From positions 240,772 to 304,771 of the forward strand of contig NW_004457466.1 in NCBI RefSeq assembly GCF_000313135.1: a stretch of 64,000 nt of DNA. Reading direction: 5' to 3'. The notes below the pieces were generated by a model. The model did no database searches. It had not been told where the DNA came from and was given only the letters and a program-made list of their open reading frames with translations. This document shows, in pieces, positions 37,481 to 49,152 of the stretch (position 1 is the stretch's first letter; every line of letters starts with the position of its first letter). A program made the translations under genes and the position numbers. The DNA comes from Acanthamoeba castellanii str. Neff (Eukaryota; Discosea; Longamoebia; Acanthamoebidae).

Positions 37481-38930
37481 TCACCACACGGCGCCGAAGG
37501 GGTTGTCATCGGCGGCGGCCCCCGCTTGAGGCACCACGATGGCGCCGAGGCTGTCGTCGGTTCGCTTGAGTCGCTTGCCGCGACGATGCTTCTTTTTCTG
37601 ATGATTTTTCTTCTGCTGTCGCGTGATCTCGAGGGTGGTGCGATCGGGCAGCTCGGCCTCGACCTGGCTCGAGGGCTGGGCTTCGATCACTTCAAAATCG
37701 CGAACCTTGCTACGTCCTCCTTCTTCATCGTCGCAGTTGTCTTCTTGCCTGGTGTCGTCATCGGCTCTGATCCGCGACGTACTGATGCCCTCGTCGGGAG
37801 CAGCTGCAGCAGCTCCTCCTCCCGTTCCCCGCTTTCGTTTGCGCGTTGACCTCTTGAGCTTGGTCTCCTCTTCGTTGATGAGCGCTAGTTCCGGCTTGGT
37901 GGCGCGCTCCTTAAGCAGCGTCAAGAACACTCCGCCGCTCGATCTGGATCGCGCGCAAGAGGAAGCGGAAGAAGGTGTGATGATTTCGCGGCCCAAGAGA
38001 GGACAGAGAGATTCGTACCTTCTCCGCTGTTCTCCCTCCTTCTTGGCCGGCCGGACGCGGGAATCATCATTCCGCCTTGCCTCTCGCGGGCCATCGTCTC
38101 CGAGAAGAGGTCCAACGTCCGTTCCAGGCCCAGCACCGTCAGAATTTTTGCTGGTGTGTGTTGATGGTGATCGTGAGTTGTTAGCTTGGTGTGAACATGG
38201 TACTGTACGAGAGAGTGGCACGACGTACAGATCTTGTCTTTCTTCCTTTCGTACAGCTTCTCGGCGAGCTTAGTCGCAACCAGCTCGCTCGGCTGCTGCT
38301 TCAGCTCCGCGCAGAAGCGCTCGATCACTTGCGGCGTCATACCGCGCCGTTCCGGTCTACCTCGCTCGCGCCCTCGGCCTCCACGTCCCTGGTTCTGGCC
38401 ACTTGGCGGCCGTTCGGTAGGGATGGTCGAAGTGCTTACCGACCCTACGTCACCAGCATCCGCCATGGCTAGCGGGTTGGAGCGAGAGTCGGTGTTTGGT
38501 TCGGGGGGGTTGTCGTTGGTCTGCTTGCCTTTCATTCGGCGTTTGGCCTTCTTTTTGCCCCTTTTCGCTTTGGCTTGCGGTCCACCCGCCATCAGAGCCT
38601 CTGCTGCGGCCGGCAGCCCGGTGTTCATCAAATCTGCTGTCTACAAAGTTAGATGTTGGCAAACAGCAGATGGAAATGAGTGAAGGTGATCGCACCTTGG
38701 CCACCGGTTGGCTTTTGGTCGGCATGTTGGTTGTGCTCGCTCTCCGTGCTGATTGGATTAGTGCCACTACGCGGGGCGGGCGCGGGGTCGCCGCCGCTGT
38801 CGTCATCGTCGGAGCCCCGCCTGCGCGCACGATGCCAAGCGTCATCGTCCTCGTCCCCCTCCTGCGAGTAATAGTCCTCTTCATCCCCGCGTATGGTGAT
38901 GACCTCACCCTGCTGCTCCTCCATCTCCAT
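37481..38930 (-). CDS. PHAX: snRNA export adaptor PHAX
   Basis: Phosphorylated adaptor that links capped snRNA and the cap-binding complex to CRM1 for nuclear export. Start is placed at 38930 (MEMEEQQGEVITIRGDEEDY), followed by an acidic, repeat-poor N-terminal region. A basic stretch (AKRGKKKAKRRMKGKQ) could be a nuclear localisation signal. The conserved RNA-binding domain follows: MTPQVIERFCAELKQQPSEL, VATKLAEKLYERKKDKI, KILTVLGLERTLDLFSETMA, GGMMIPASGRPRRRENSGEG and the diagnostic GGVFLTLLKERA (GGVFLNLLK in animals). The tail is charged and ends DDNPFGAVW. Four exons. The N-terminal boundary is less certain than the RNA-binding domain. Confidence 0.8.
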
Positions 38931-38998
38931 GCTCGCCAAGAAGGCCTTTTGGACAACATTTTTCTTTTTCTTTTCTTTTTCCGTTTCAAGCTTTGCGC

Positions 38999-41900
38999 CT
39001 ACGGCGACGGTGTGGAGGTGGCCACAGGCGGGAGCACGTAGATGAGCGGCGAGTGTTTGAGAAGGTAGCGCTGGTTGGTGATGGTGTCGACGACGACGAA
39101 GGGCTTCAGATCGTACACGCCCTCCTTGCCCGCCACGTAGTCCACCTTCACTCGCACCGAACTGTTGGCCTCCACCTCTCTGGAAAAAACGAAGCCCCTC
39201 CAGAATCAGCTGCAGGACACATGACCAAGTGAACGCATCGTGTCGTGGCCATACCCGATCTTGACCGTCTTTTGCAGGCAGAAAAGGAGGCCAACATCTG
39301 TCAGCGTAGGCGGGATGACCAAGTCGTCTTTGATGTCCTTGCGAGGCGACCTGGCGCTGCGCCAACGATCATTGATCGCCGTCATTAGCACCACTACCAA
39401 CCAACAAACGCGTATCATGGGAGGTGTTCTACATTGGGTTTAGTGTGGTACCTGGCGATCTGTCCTTGAGCCGGGGAAGCCCGTAAAGCCGCGGCGGGCA
39501 AGCGAGGCGGCGGTGTGAACGGATTGTCCAGGGATGACGAGCGTCGGTGTTGGCCTGAGTTGCCGCCGCGGCTCGCGGCTCGCGGTCGCGTGCCCGGTAC
39601 TGCCAACTTACCGGGACTGGCATCCGACGGTCCGGTCGCTGGGGTGGTGGTGGTGGGTGGTGGTGAGTGGTGGTGGACAGTCAGATTGAGTGTTGAACTG
39701 CCACACGGAGGAGGGGCAATACCTGTGATGGCTGCGTGCGAGGCAGATGAAGCTAGAGACTCTGGGACGACCGGGCTCGATACGACGGTGGGGGCTGCGG
39801 TATGGTGGACAAGGAGGCGCTCATCGCCCCGAGGGTGATCGAGGAGCTCTCCGTCGCTGCGCCCTTCGTCATCGGAGGTTGAGCGGTCGTGGAAGTACTG
39901 GCGACCTTGCCCGTCACCACCTTCTTACGCTCGACGGGCGGCGGGGATCCGGCGCGCGGCGACGTGGGCGATATGTCGTCGACCAGCGGCGGGTGGCTGG
40001 GCGAGCGCGAGCTGGCCGAGGGGACGAGGAGCTCGAGGGCCACCTTCTTGGCGCTGAAATTGGAGAGGGTGAGGTGGACCGGGAAGATCTGGCCCAGCGG
40101 GGCGGGAGACGGGGCGTTGAGCGAGAGCAGCAGCGAGGGAGACTCGGGCTTGGGCCACTGGAAGTCGTAGCGAGAGAGAATGGGCGCAAAGAGACACGCG
40201 GCGGTCCAGGCTACCATAATGGTGGACTGGAGCGTGCCAGCAGCATCGCCCATGCCGCTTGCACCAGGGCGACCCTCAATCGTGACGACCGACGCGTAGC
40301 TGTCTCCGACGCTCAGTTTCAGCGGCATCTCGCCCTATATAGAGATGCGTCAGGCACGCAGACGTTTGGTTGTGTGCGAAAGTGGTAGAATCGAGTACGC
40401 ACCTTCTCTATGGTGTGGCGGAAATGATGGTCGAAGTCGATCTTGACCAGCTTGAAGGGCTTACGTGCGGCTGCGCTGACGCTCATGCTTTTGTTGCCTT
40501 GTAAAACCTGTGAGTGAATAGTTTGAGTTAGCACTGAACGCAACGACTAGTGTGTGCTTAGGGGAAAAATTACTACTGTTTGCTCGAATAGCGGTGCGGG
40601 CATCGACTGTTGCATATCGGCGAGCTTGGTCTCGGCGTCTTTCTTTTCCGTGGTCGACTTTGGCGAGGTGGTGAGCAGCTTCGTGGCGTCCTTTTGCAAC
40701 CAAATGTTCTGCAGGTGCAAGCAGTGCTCGGCTAGCTTGGCCTGTAGGTGATGCGGGCGCCGTCGCGGTCAGACATGCTAGACTCTGCTGAGCGAGCGAG
40801 TGGCTGGGGCGGTACCTGAGGGAAGTCGGAAGGGGCAGATGTCCAGTTGTTTTCGGCCGCGAGGGTGATGTAGTGCACCGAATCCATTGAGTGTCGGGCG
40901 AAATGAACGGAGAGCGGCTGACGGAGGCGCACGCGCGTGTGCACCGTCCGCACGATGGGCGAGCGCGACTCCATGCTCGTCACCGCCATCTGCGCCAGCA
41001 TGCCGTCTGTATCGCCAGTGCGCACAACCAACACGAGAAGATCATCGATATGAGCGGGTGCTGCACGAGAGCCGGTAGCGCGTATCCAACGCCTGTACCT
41101 GACAGCGTGGAGAAGGGTCGTTCTGGGAATGCTACTGGTCGCAGGGCAAGAATCAGCGTAAGCTTGCTCGCAACGTATTTCTCTTGCAGCGCTGTGAAAC
41201 AAAGGGTCAGCTAAAAACCAAGGCGCAAGACCACGCACGTGCAGTGGTCGGTGTGCAGTGGCCGGTGGTGAGCCTGCCCTCCTGTGGGGAGTTGTGGTAC
41301 CGATGGGCATGTGAAGGGTGTACATGATATCGCCGGTGGGGAGGCGAGTGAGCTGCGGGTCGGGCAGGCCGTTAGGCGTCATGCCAGCTCCCTTCAGCTC
41401 CTCGATGGGTCCGAAGGTGTGTTTGGGTCTGCATACAGCCGCGGAGGTGAGCTTGGTTGGACACACTGAAAGGAGGAGGAGAGGGGTTGGACCTGGCCTC
41501 GGTGACGTTGGCCTTGCCCTTGCCTTTGGACTGCAGAGCGTGCAGCTTGGCGTCGAACTTTTGCGTTTGGAACTGAACCTCCCACTTGAGCCTCGAGAAG
41601 AAGGAGTCGGTGATGAACGGCTCTTGCAGACCCTGTCACACAGAGAGCGGCGACGGTGTCCAGAGTTGGTTGAAGTGCAACGATGGTAGCCGCTGCACGC
41701 AACAAAGAGGGGCAGGGTGGCACCTCGCTCGAAGTATCGTTTGTTGGCAAAGGCTCTGACCGCTGGATGAGCAGATGCACCTTCAGCAGCTCCCCTGACC
41801 ACGGAGGAGGTGTTGTTGAGTTGACTAACAGACGCCTGGGGCCAAGAGGGTGGGCATCACGCACCCTGCACAATGAACTTGCGGGTGGTGCTCTCAGGTT

Positions 41901-42147
41901 CGCCGTAGGGGTCGAAGGGCTCTTTGGGGCGCCGCGGGATGAACAGCTTCAGCCGCGCCTGCAAGAACGCGGCCTCATCCTCCTCACTGCAAGAGAGGCC
42001 AGATTAAAAATAAAGATTGAATTTATATCATTCAAATTTGTTCAAGATCTGGCAGGCGTGCCTGGTTAATCGCGCTTCCAGCCAGGGATCTGTTGTGGCA
42101 GGAACGACGCCGTTCGGCAGCCCCTCCATGAGCTCCTCTTCCATCAT
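38999..42147 (-). CDS. TRAPPC14/MAP11-like protein (tentative)
   Basis: Long protein split over about 13 exons. Start 42147 (MMEEELMEGLPNGVVPATTD), then FLQARLKLFIPRRPKEPFDP, GELLKVHLLIQRSE, RLTRLPTGDIMYTLHMPI-type segments, RKPFKLVKIDFDHHFRHTIE and GEMPLKLSVGDSYASVVTIE. Near the end come MVAWTAACLFAPILSRYDFQ, GQIFPVHLTLSNFSAKKVAL, TLTDVGLLFCLQKTVKI and VDYVAGKEGVYDLKPFVVVD. The order of beta-sandwich segments and the ending resemble TRAPPC14 (C7orf43/MAP11), a TRAPPII accessory protein linked to vesicle tethering and Rabin8 transport. Similarity is weak; other immunoglobulin-like trafficking proteins (TRAPPC13, TRAPPC10 C-terminus) are alternatives. The first intron appears to be GC-AG. Confidence 0.5.
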
Positions 42148-42269
42148 CTCTGCTCTGGCCTTTGTGCCTTTTCTTCGTCTTCTTTCTAATTAGAAATCAA
42201 AAAATAAATAGCTGCGTGTATTGTGGCGCAACAAGCGTGAAGGGCAGGAGGACAAGAGGAAGGGAGCGA

Positions 42270-44304
42270 CTAAGCAGAGGAAAGCTTCTCGGCCACCTTT
42301 TCGATGCGAGCGTTCAGGGCGTCGACGTTCTTCTGGATGGTGGCCATGTTCTCGGCAAGCCCGTCCTCCACCTGCAACAGAAAAGAAAAGTGAGCCAAAC
42401 ACTGGAACCAGTCCTCTGTGGGCCGGGTGGTCAAGGTACCTTGATGAGGTGAGCGTTGTGAGACGACAGCATGTGAACGATCTGGGACTGCTGGTTGTGA
42501 AGATGGCGCAGGGTCTGGGAGAAGGTGAGGCTCTCCTCGTGCAGCGGGCGCAGCGATTGCAGACGGGCGATGATGGCCGGCATCTGCTGAATGGTGGCGT
42601 CTGCTCGCGCCATCATCTCGTACACTTCATTGACCTACGAGCAGACGAAGAGGTGGCGTCAGCCCAACGAGCCAAAGACCAGCGAGTAGAGCGGAACAGT
42701 AGAAGGCACCTTCTTTTCCTGGTGCGCTGGGAGCCCAGTCTTCTCCTCGCTGCGGGCAATGTCGTCGAGCTCGAGCGAGAGCATCTTGAGCTTCCTGTCC
42801 ACCTTATCCAGCTCCACTTGGTTGAGAAGACTGAGCTTGTCGTTCATAGACTCGACCAACGAGAGCATGTCGTTCGCCGGCAGGTTTCCCTGTTGTGTGC
42901 GTTGTGCGCGCGCGTGTGTGTTGCCATCAATGGTCGAGTCGTCTGGCCGTGCACACAGAGCGGCTGGCCGACGTACCATGAAGGTGTTGGCGCCCAACAG
43001 CTTCTCCAGCTGCGCCATCCGTCTATCCATCTCTGACAGTACAGACAGCTCGCTTCCCTCCTTAGCGCTTTCGGCAAGCGCCGGCGTGTAATAGAGCTCG
43101 TACGTGATCTGCGCATCCGTGGGCACGTGTGCGGCGAATGAGTGTGTGACACTACGGACGAACATCACCAGTTGGGCGGGGGCGCAGAGCGGAGCAGCAT
43201 TGTACCTGCCCCTTGTCGTCGCTCGACGCGTCCTCCTGCTTCCTCTTGTCCTTGGCCCCGACGGCCTCCAAGTGAGAAATGAGCTTCTTGGAGAGGTTGG
43301 CCTGAAGAATGGAGGACTGCTCGTTCTCGTAGTTGGGGTTGAGGAAAGGTCGGTGCTCCTCCTTGGCGATCAGGTCCTCCAGTTGCACCTGCAGCTGTTG
43401 CACCTGTGGCTCGCAGGATATCACCAAACGTTGCGAGATGAGTGCACAATGATACAAAAGTGCATCAAAGCACGCAATGTGGTGATTCAGTGGTGAGTGA
43501 ATACCTCGTCGGCGATCTCCAGTGCGGGGATGTCCTGCTCCAAAGGCGTGCGCTTCTGTAACGTGTGACACTCGACATGTCAGCAACTCGAACGCACCAC
43601 CACCAGGATGCGCGGATGGAGGGTACGCACCTCGGCCGCGGCGCTGAGCTCCTCGCTCAGCTCCCTGACTTCGGATTGCAGACGCTGGAACCTCTGCAGC
43701 GGCGTCTCCTGGAGCGACTTGAGGTCCTCCTTGGAGGCCTCAAACTCCTTTTGCTTCGACGCACGCCGCACCGTCGAGGAGAAGTCTAGTAGACCACCAC
43801 CACAGGCGAGGAGAATGCGCATCAGACATTACACCAGGAATCGAGCGATGGTCACAAACTGGCGCACAAAGCGCGCTGCAGTGGGTGGTGTATGCACCTT
43901 GCGCAGAGTCAAACCCCTTGTCGTAGAAGCGAGCGAATGCCTTGTTGGGTGTCACGCCAGTCCTGTCGATGTTCGCGTTGTCTCGTTCCTAGAGGCGAGG
44001 GTCGTGTGAGAGTCCAGCGAGGTGGAGCGTGGGGGTGGGGTCGGGGGAAGGGGAGAGCACCTCAACGACCACCACGATGGGGCCACTGTCTTCTGCATCG
44101 GGAGTCTCAAACACCTCAGGTTGGCGCAGAGCCTGTGCAGAAAGAGAGTCACTTTAGGGCAACTTGATTGAGCCGAATTCTCAAATTCGAGCTGTTAAAA
44201 GAGCTGATATATTGTAGTCGATCACTGAGTGGAGTGGGGCTCACCAAAGGTCGTTTGATTTTCTCTTGCTGTTGGTCAATCGCCTGTGTAGCCTCTCCTT
44301 CCAT
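42270..44304 (-). CDS. DCTN2: Dynactin subunit 2 (dynamitin/p50)
   Basis: Shoulder subunit of dynactin, the cofactor of cytoplasmic dynein. About eight exons, start 44304 (MEGEATQAIDQQQEKIKRPL). The N-terminal LRQPEVFETPDAEDSG parallels animal NEPDVYETSDLPEDD. Further blocks are GVTPNKAFARFYDKGFDSAQ, TPLQRFQRLQSEVRELSEEL, ITYELYYTPAL, SEMDRRMAQLEKLLGANTFM, VNEVYEMMARADATIQQMPA and LRPLHEESLTFSQTLRHLHN. The rest is coiled coil to EKVAEKLSSA. Collinear order with human dynamitin is complete. It diverges from a small membrane-protein gene with only 107 bp between start codons. Confidence 0.9.
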
Positions 44305-44411
44305 CGTCGATCTGATTATGAGTTTTCTTTCTTTTATGTTTTCCTTTCATTTCTTGCAAGTTGCCTCCGACTGACTTGCGCATCAGAGAGCATTCAATCA
44401 ATTCAACAATA

Positions 44412-45038
44412 ATGGGTGGAGGTCCTCGTTTCCCGTTCCCCAAGTGGGTATGGTTGCATTCAATATGAACGGCTATTGATTGGCAAGCATGGCCTTTATC
44501 GGCAGCTAATCTACGCCACCAAATTGGCCTTTAATTTTTCTTCCTAGGTCTGGTCGCCTGCCGGCGGTTGGTGGTGCGAGAACCCCCCGAACGCGCAGCG
44601 CAATCTTAGGATCGTCCTGGGCCTTAACTTCGCCATTGCTGGCGCTGTCTTCTTCATTTCCGCCGCCAACGAGGTCCCCCCCTCTTGTGTGTCCGTGAAC
44701 CACTTTTTCGCATGACCTCACCACGCTACCCCGCGCAGAGACGGCTGCTGAGCCACCCCACCATTCCCGTTCCGTCCCAGCGCTGGAGCGCGTGGACTAA
44801 GGTGGACGACCCTGACTACAAGCGCAAGCTCGCCGCGTACCACAAGAACAAGAAGCCCCTTTGGGAAAGGTTAGACAGTTTTTGCTTTTTGTCACTTCAT
44901 CACGCCCCCTCCTGCGCTGGCCTGGGCATGAGTGCGCACTCGTCTCAGTCTGTGTGCTCTGGTGCTCACTTCCTCCCTCGCACCATTTGCAGAATCCTCC
45001 CCGACGCCATGATCCAGGACGAGCACGGCCACCACTAG
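44412..45038 (+). CDS. Small single-pass membrane protein, possibly a mitochondrial respiratory-chain accessory subunit
   Basis: Four exons give 112 residues: MGGGPRFPFPKWVWSPAGGW, a predicted membrane helix (LRIVLGLNFAIAGAVFFISA), then a basic stretch (KRKLAAYHKNKKPLWERILP) and a His-rich end DEHGHH. No cleavable signal peptide is evident. Size, a single membrane helix near the N-terminus, and aromatic and Pro/Gly-rich flanks resemble accessory subunits of complex I or similar complexes, but I do not recognise the family. The exon 1 donor that keeps frame is after the Trp codon (GTATGG). Confidence 0.65.
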
Positions 45039-45421
45039 ACCACCCACTCCGTTAGTGTCTTCACGTGTCAGCCTCCACTAAAGCCCTCTTTGTGATACCC
45101 TACCCCGCCTTTCCCTCGTTTAGCGTTGCAGACATTCCATTCCGTCTTGCGCTAGTGATGCGCGAGAGTATCAGCTTATACCGAGCCAGCCGATGCCCTC
45201 GCACGGCCGCCACATGCTCATCATGAGCATCTAACCGAGAGAAGTCAGGCTCCAACCACCTGCCCACGAGCTCACGTTGGGCGCCCACTTCGGTTCTCTG
45301 GCTTGCGCTGCCACGTCGCAGAAGGGAAAAGCGGGGGAAAACGAACGCGAACCGCAAACGAATCGGGCCACGTTAGAGATCGAGCATCAAAGCTGGGCAT
45401 CTTTTGGTAAAGAAACACAGG
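45039..45421. other. Intergenic region upstream of RAB18
   Basis: 383 bp with no gene I can support. An 85-codon open frame on the minus strand lacks any recognisable feature and is not called. Confidence 0.45.
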
Positions 45422-46461
45422 ATGGAGGGCACCACAGGCAGCGCATCACATTTTGATCACCTCTTCAAGCTTCTCATAATTGGCGACTCAAGCGTGGGCA
45501 AATCTTCCATTTTGCTGCGCTTCACGGAGGATGAATTCGACGATGAACACCCCGTCACCATCGGTGCGCGCCTCTCATAATCACCCCATAGCTCTTTTAT
45601 TAATGTGTGGCTCTGTTTGTGAAGGCGTCGATTTCAAGGTCAAGACTATACAGCTGGGCGCAAAGAGGATCAACCTCACCATTTGGGATACGGGTAATGC
45701 TGGTTTCCCCCTCGCCAACAACACACGCACAGGCCTAATCCCTGTTGTCTCTTCACAAACAGCTGGGCAAGAGAAGTTCAGATCTCTGACGAGCTCCTAC
45801 TACCGGGGCACCCAAGGCATCATCTTGGGTACGCAACTCAGTCTACTCAAACAGCGGTGCACGATCCTAACCTTGAGACATACACGTCGCGTGTTGGTGC
45901 CACTTAGTCTACGACGTGTCTTCCCGGGAGAGCTTCCAGCACTTGAGCGTGTGGTTGAACGAGATCGAGATGTACTGCAACAACAGGTACACGCACCCCT
46001 GTTCTCTGCTTGTCCACCGCATTCACTGACTGCGTGCCCTGTCGCCCAGTGATGTGGTGAAGCTTCTGGTGGCCAACAAGATCGACCTCGGAGACAGACA
46101 AGTGTCCAGGGAAGAGGGTCTTGCCTTTGCCAAATCTAAGGCGATGGTACAGCAACACCTTTTGCCGCTCCTACTTCAATGGCTTACACGAACTTCAGGT
46201 GTTCATCGAGTGCTCGGCCAAGACCAAGCTCGGCATTCAGCAGGCGTTCGAGGAGTTGGTGACAAAGGTACAGGACAGCAAGCTAATTGGCATCTTCTTT
46301 GACCGAGTTGTGATGACATTTGCTATCTACATGTACTACGTGCTCCAACATAGATTCTCGAAACGCCCAGTCTCTACGAGAAGGAGACCAAGGCCACCGG
46401 CACCGTCTCCATGAATCAAGACTCCGAAGAGCAGCAAGAGGGCGTGTGCAGCTACTGCTAG
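45422..46461 (+). CDS. RAB18: Rab18-type small GTPase
   Basis: Membrane-traffic GTPase associated with ER and lipid droplets in other organisms. Seven exons. The P-loop is GDSSVGKSS; switch I region [15 protein letters not shown]; switch [21 protein letters not shown]; the base-binding motif is ANKIDL (NKxD) and [18 protein letters not shown] carries the SAK motif. The RFTEDEF and [20 protein letters not shown] segments match Rab18. The C-terminus ends EGVCSYC, with cysteines for prenylation. The catalytic Gln (AGQ) and P-loop are normal, so it should cycle. Start 45422 ([20 protein letters not shown]). Confidence 0.92.
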
Positions 46462-46660
46462 ATCAGCCCTGCTCGCGTCTGTACGGTACATTGACATCGC
46501 ACCGGATTAGACGCCGACACCACGAACACACACCACACCACGTAGTGCTTGTGTGCACCATTTCCATTCGCTTCCTGTAAATATGATCAATCGATTTTTA
46601 CTCCACAGCTGGTTTCGCTCCATGACCAAGGGCTCGCATGACTGCAGGGTACTGACGAGT

Positions 46661-47821
46661 TTATTTGTTCTTCTTTGACTTCTTCTTCTTCTTGTCTTCT
46701 TCCTCTCCCTTGCCTTTCTTACTCTTCTTCTTCTTTTTCGTTTCTTCATCTTTGGTCTTCTCCTTCTTCTCCTTCTTTTTTCTCTTCTTCTCCTTCTGTT
46801 CTTCATCACTCTCCGATTTTTGCTTCTTTGCCTTCTTCTTTTTGTTCTCTTCCTCCTCCTTCTTGCTCTTCTTCTTCTTCTTTTTTGATTCCTCCTTTCC
46901 ATCACTGCTTCGCTTTCTCTTCTTCGCCTTCTTCTTGCTGCTTGTCGTTTCGTCGTCGCTCTCCTTCTCCTTCTCCTTCTTCTTCACGTCCGGTTTCGAT
47001 TCCTCTGCACCTTCGTCCTTCTCCTCCTCCTCTTCCTTCTTGGCCAGGCTGGCAGGCCGCGAGGTGATTCCTCGCTGCATCTGCTGAAACTTCCTCTTCA
47101 TCTCCAGCCAGTCATTCCTGTACGCGTGCGGAGGGATCAGACCAGGTCGTGTGCTACTCCACCGCACGCACACGCACACGACCACACACACTGGAAGACG
47201 CACTTGTGCAAGACGCGCAGGCCCGTGGGGTTGTCGGTGGGGTGGAAGGCGTTGAGAGCGTTGACGGCGGCGACGGCCCCGTCGTGCTGGGCGAACTCGA
47301 TGAAGGCGAAGCCCTTGAACGACTTGTCCGGGTTGCGCGGGAGCGACACGTAGTTGACCGCTCCATGCTGCTCGAACATGCCACGCACCACATCGTGGTC
47401 ATATCCTTCGGGCAAGTGCTCCTGCACACTCGCATCACAGGCACCACCAAACGATAAGGTGAACAAAGAAGAGAGTCGAGTCGGTAAAGTGATTAAATCG
47501 CAAAATTTAGCGATTGGAGATGCGTACCGCGTAGACGGTGTTGGCTTCAGTGTCGTATTCGACAAAGGGCTCCTTCCTCTTTACACGCGTGCCGTCCCGA
47601 TTGACCTTGAGCGTGGACGATTTGCGCAGGGCACGCACGAGCAGCTCCAAATCGCGAGTGATAGATTGGACCCGTGGGAAATTGGCGAACATCGCCACGT
47701 CCACGTAGCCCTTCGGATCGGCTTGCACGATGGGCCGCAGAAACTTGTCCTTCATCAAGTTGCTGCTGCTCAGATAGAACTCTATCTGTTTCCTCACCTT
47801 CTCCTCCGTCGCCGCTGCCAT
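46661..47821 (-). CDS. La-related protein with La motif, RRM and Lys-rich tail (LARP7/La type)
   Basis: RNA-binding protein expected to bind the UUU-3'OH end of RNA polymerase III transcripts such as U6 or a 7SK-like RNA. Three exons. The La motif begins at residue 5 (EKVRKQIEFYLSSSNLMKDK; FLRPIVQADPKGYVDVAMFA; LELLVRALRKSSTLKVNRDG). The RRM follows: EHLPEGYDHDVVRGMFEQHG, NYVSLPRNPDKSFKGFAFIE. Then NDWLEMKRKFQQMQRGITSR, as in LARP7 linkers. The last about 140 residues are almost pure K/E (KKKEKEKESDDETTSSKKKA). No C-terminal xRRM is seen, so it is shorter than animal LARP7 and could be genuine La. Confidence 0.82.
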
Positions 47822-47904
47822 CTTTGTGCTGTATTGATATTTGTTTTTACTTTACTCTCATTTTTATTCAATAACCTCCAATGGAAGCATTGCTATGAGG
47901 AAGG

Positions 47905-48642
47905 CTACATGTGGGTCGGTTGGTACGCGGTGTAGGAGCCATTGATGGCTTGAAGGTGGTCCGCCCAAACGAGGGTGGCATCGAGCAGGGACGAGATCTG
48001 GGTAGTTGTTGGCACGGGGATGGCACCAGCGAACTTGTCAAAGTGGTTGTCTTGCCACAGGCTCATCACCGTCATCGCCCCGCTGTGAGGCGGGCTCACC
48101 AGCATCCACATGCCCTCCCTCTTGTCGCACACGAAGTCGCCGTGGGCCTCGCAGCCGTTGGCCAGCACACACTTGGCCCGGCCGTGCAGCTTGTCGCTCA
48201 CCAACACACCCTGGGTGACCTCGCCCCTGGCGCTCGTGGCCTGGCCAGGCCCGTGCCTGAGGCCGTGCGCCCAGTCCCCTTCGTGCCGCGAGCCTTCGCG
48301 GTCGTCGAGCGCGCCCTGCCTGTGCTCCCGGTTGTGCTTCCACCCGCCCTCGTAGGACAGCCGAGGGTCGTAGGCGGGGAAGCAGTAGGTGCCGAAGCCG
48401 TGGCGCTGGCCGTTGAACTTGTCGCCCGTGAAGGTGGCTCCATCAGGTCGAGTCTCGAACCGGGCCTGGTGTAGGAGGGGCGGCGCGGTGGGTTCTTCGG
48501 GGCAGCAAAGAGGCTGGGCCTCGGAATGTCATCTGGGCGGTGTAGTGGCGGGACCGCTGTCGTCTTCACAGCTGTAGTCGTCGTGGTAGTCTTCGTACTC
48601 GTCCTCCCCTCCTCGCCGCAGCAGCAAAACAGCACCCAACAT
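47905..48642 (-). CDS. MORN-repeat protein
   Basis: Contains MORN-type repeats: DGATFTGDKFNGQRHGFGTY, LSYEGGWKHNREHRQGALDD, GSRHEGDWAHGLRHGPGQA, and VLVSDKLHGRAKCVLANGCE with AHGDFVCDKREGMW. These beta-hairpins often bind phospholipid or organise membrane contacts. The tail (SLWQDNHFDKFAGAIPVPTT) is unfamiliar. The N-terminal model is uncertain. The MORN frame continues upstream to an in-frame TGA near 48527. I favour a start at 48642 (MLGAVLLLRRGGEDEYEDYH) joined by a short intron; another start at 48701 lies in a different frame. Confidence 0.72.
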
Positions 48643-49152
48643 GGCAGCCACAGACCTGCCGTAAAGCAGCACAGTAAGGCGTGAATGCAGTGGTCCGTCA
48701 TCCCTCAGCCCTCAAGCCCCTGGGCAGGTGTATATCTTGCTCCTTGCTGTGGCGTGAGCAGTCGTTGAAAAGACCATGGTCAGCCACGCCAACCAAATTC
48801 AAATTCTTTAAATAGCCTAGGACACTTTCGTAGAAATGCAAGGAATGCAGAGAATCCCTCCGCAATTCGTGGTCCACAAGGCTGACTTCGGCTAACCGCA
48901 AGAAGGCCCTCTTTTCCCTTTTTCGCCGCACGAAAAATCAATCGCCCAACCGAAAATCAAAGCTCAGGTGAAGTTAGTTTTGTTTCGCGCGAAAGGGAAG
49001 AGCACGAAGAAGCCATTCGCTTGGGCAGAGGGACTCAAAAAGGGCGCAGGTCTGAGGAGTCCCATCACTCAACAACCGACAACCAGCGAGCCTCAGCACC
49101 TCCACTCCCCACACGCCTCTTTTCTTCCCCACAACAACCAACACACAACACA
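48643..49152. promoter_or_regulatory. Divergent promoter region, MORN protein / Rac
   Basis: About 510 bp between start codons. It carries CTTTAAATAG (48806-48815) in plus orientation, 338 bp before the Rac ATG, and an A/C-rich leader (49080-49152). Confidence 0.5.

Noticed and set aside
45100..45357. 85-codon minus-strand ORF upstream of RAB18
   Set aside because: No recognisable feature, no similarity and no supporting splice sites.
46665..47087. Phe/Ser-rich plus-strand frame of 140 codons resembling a membrane protein
   Set aside because: It is the antisense of the Lys/Glu repeat of the La-related protein.
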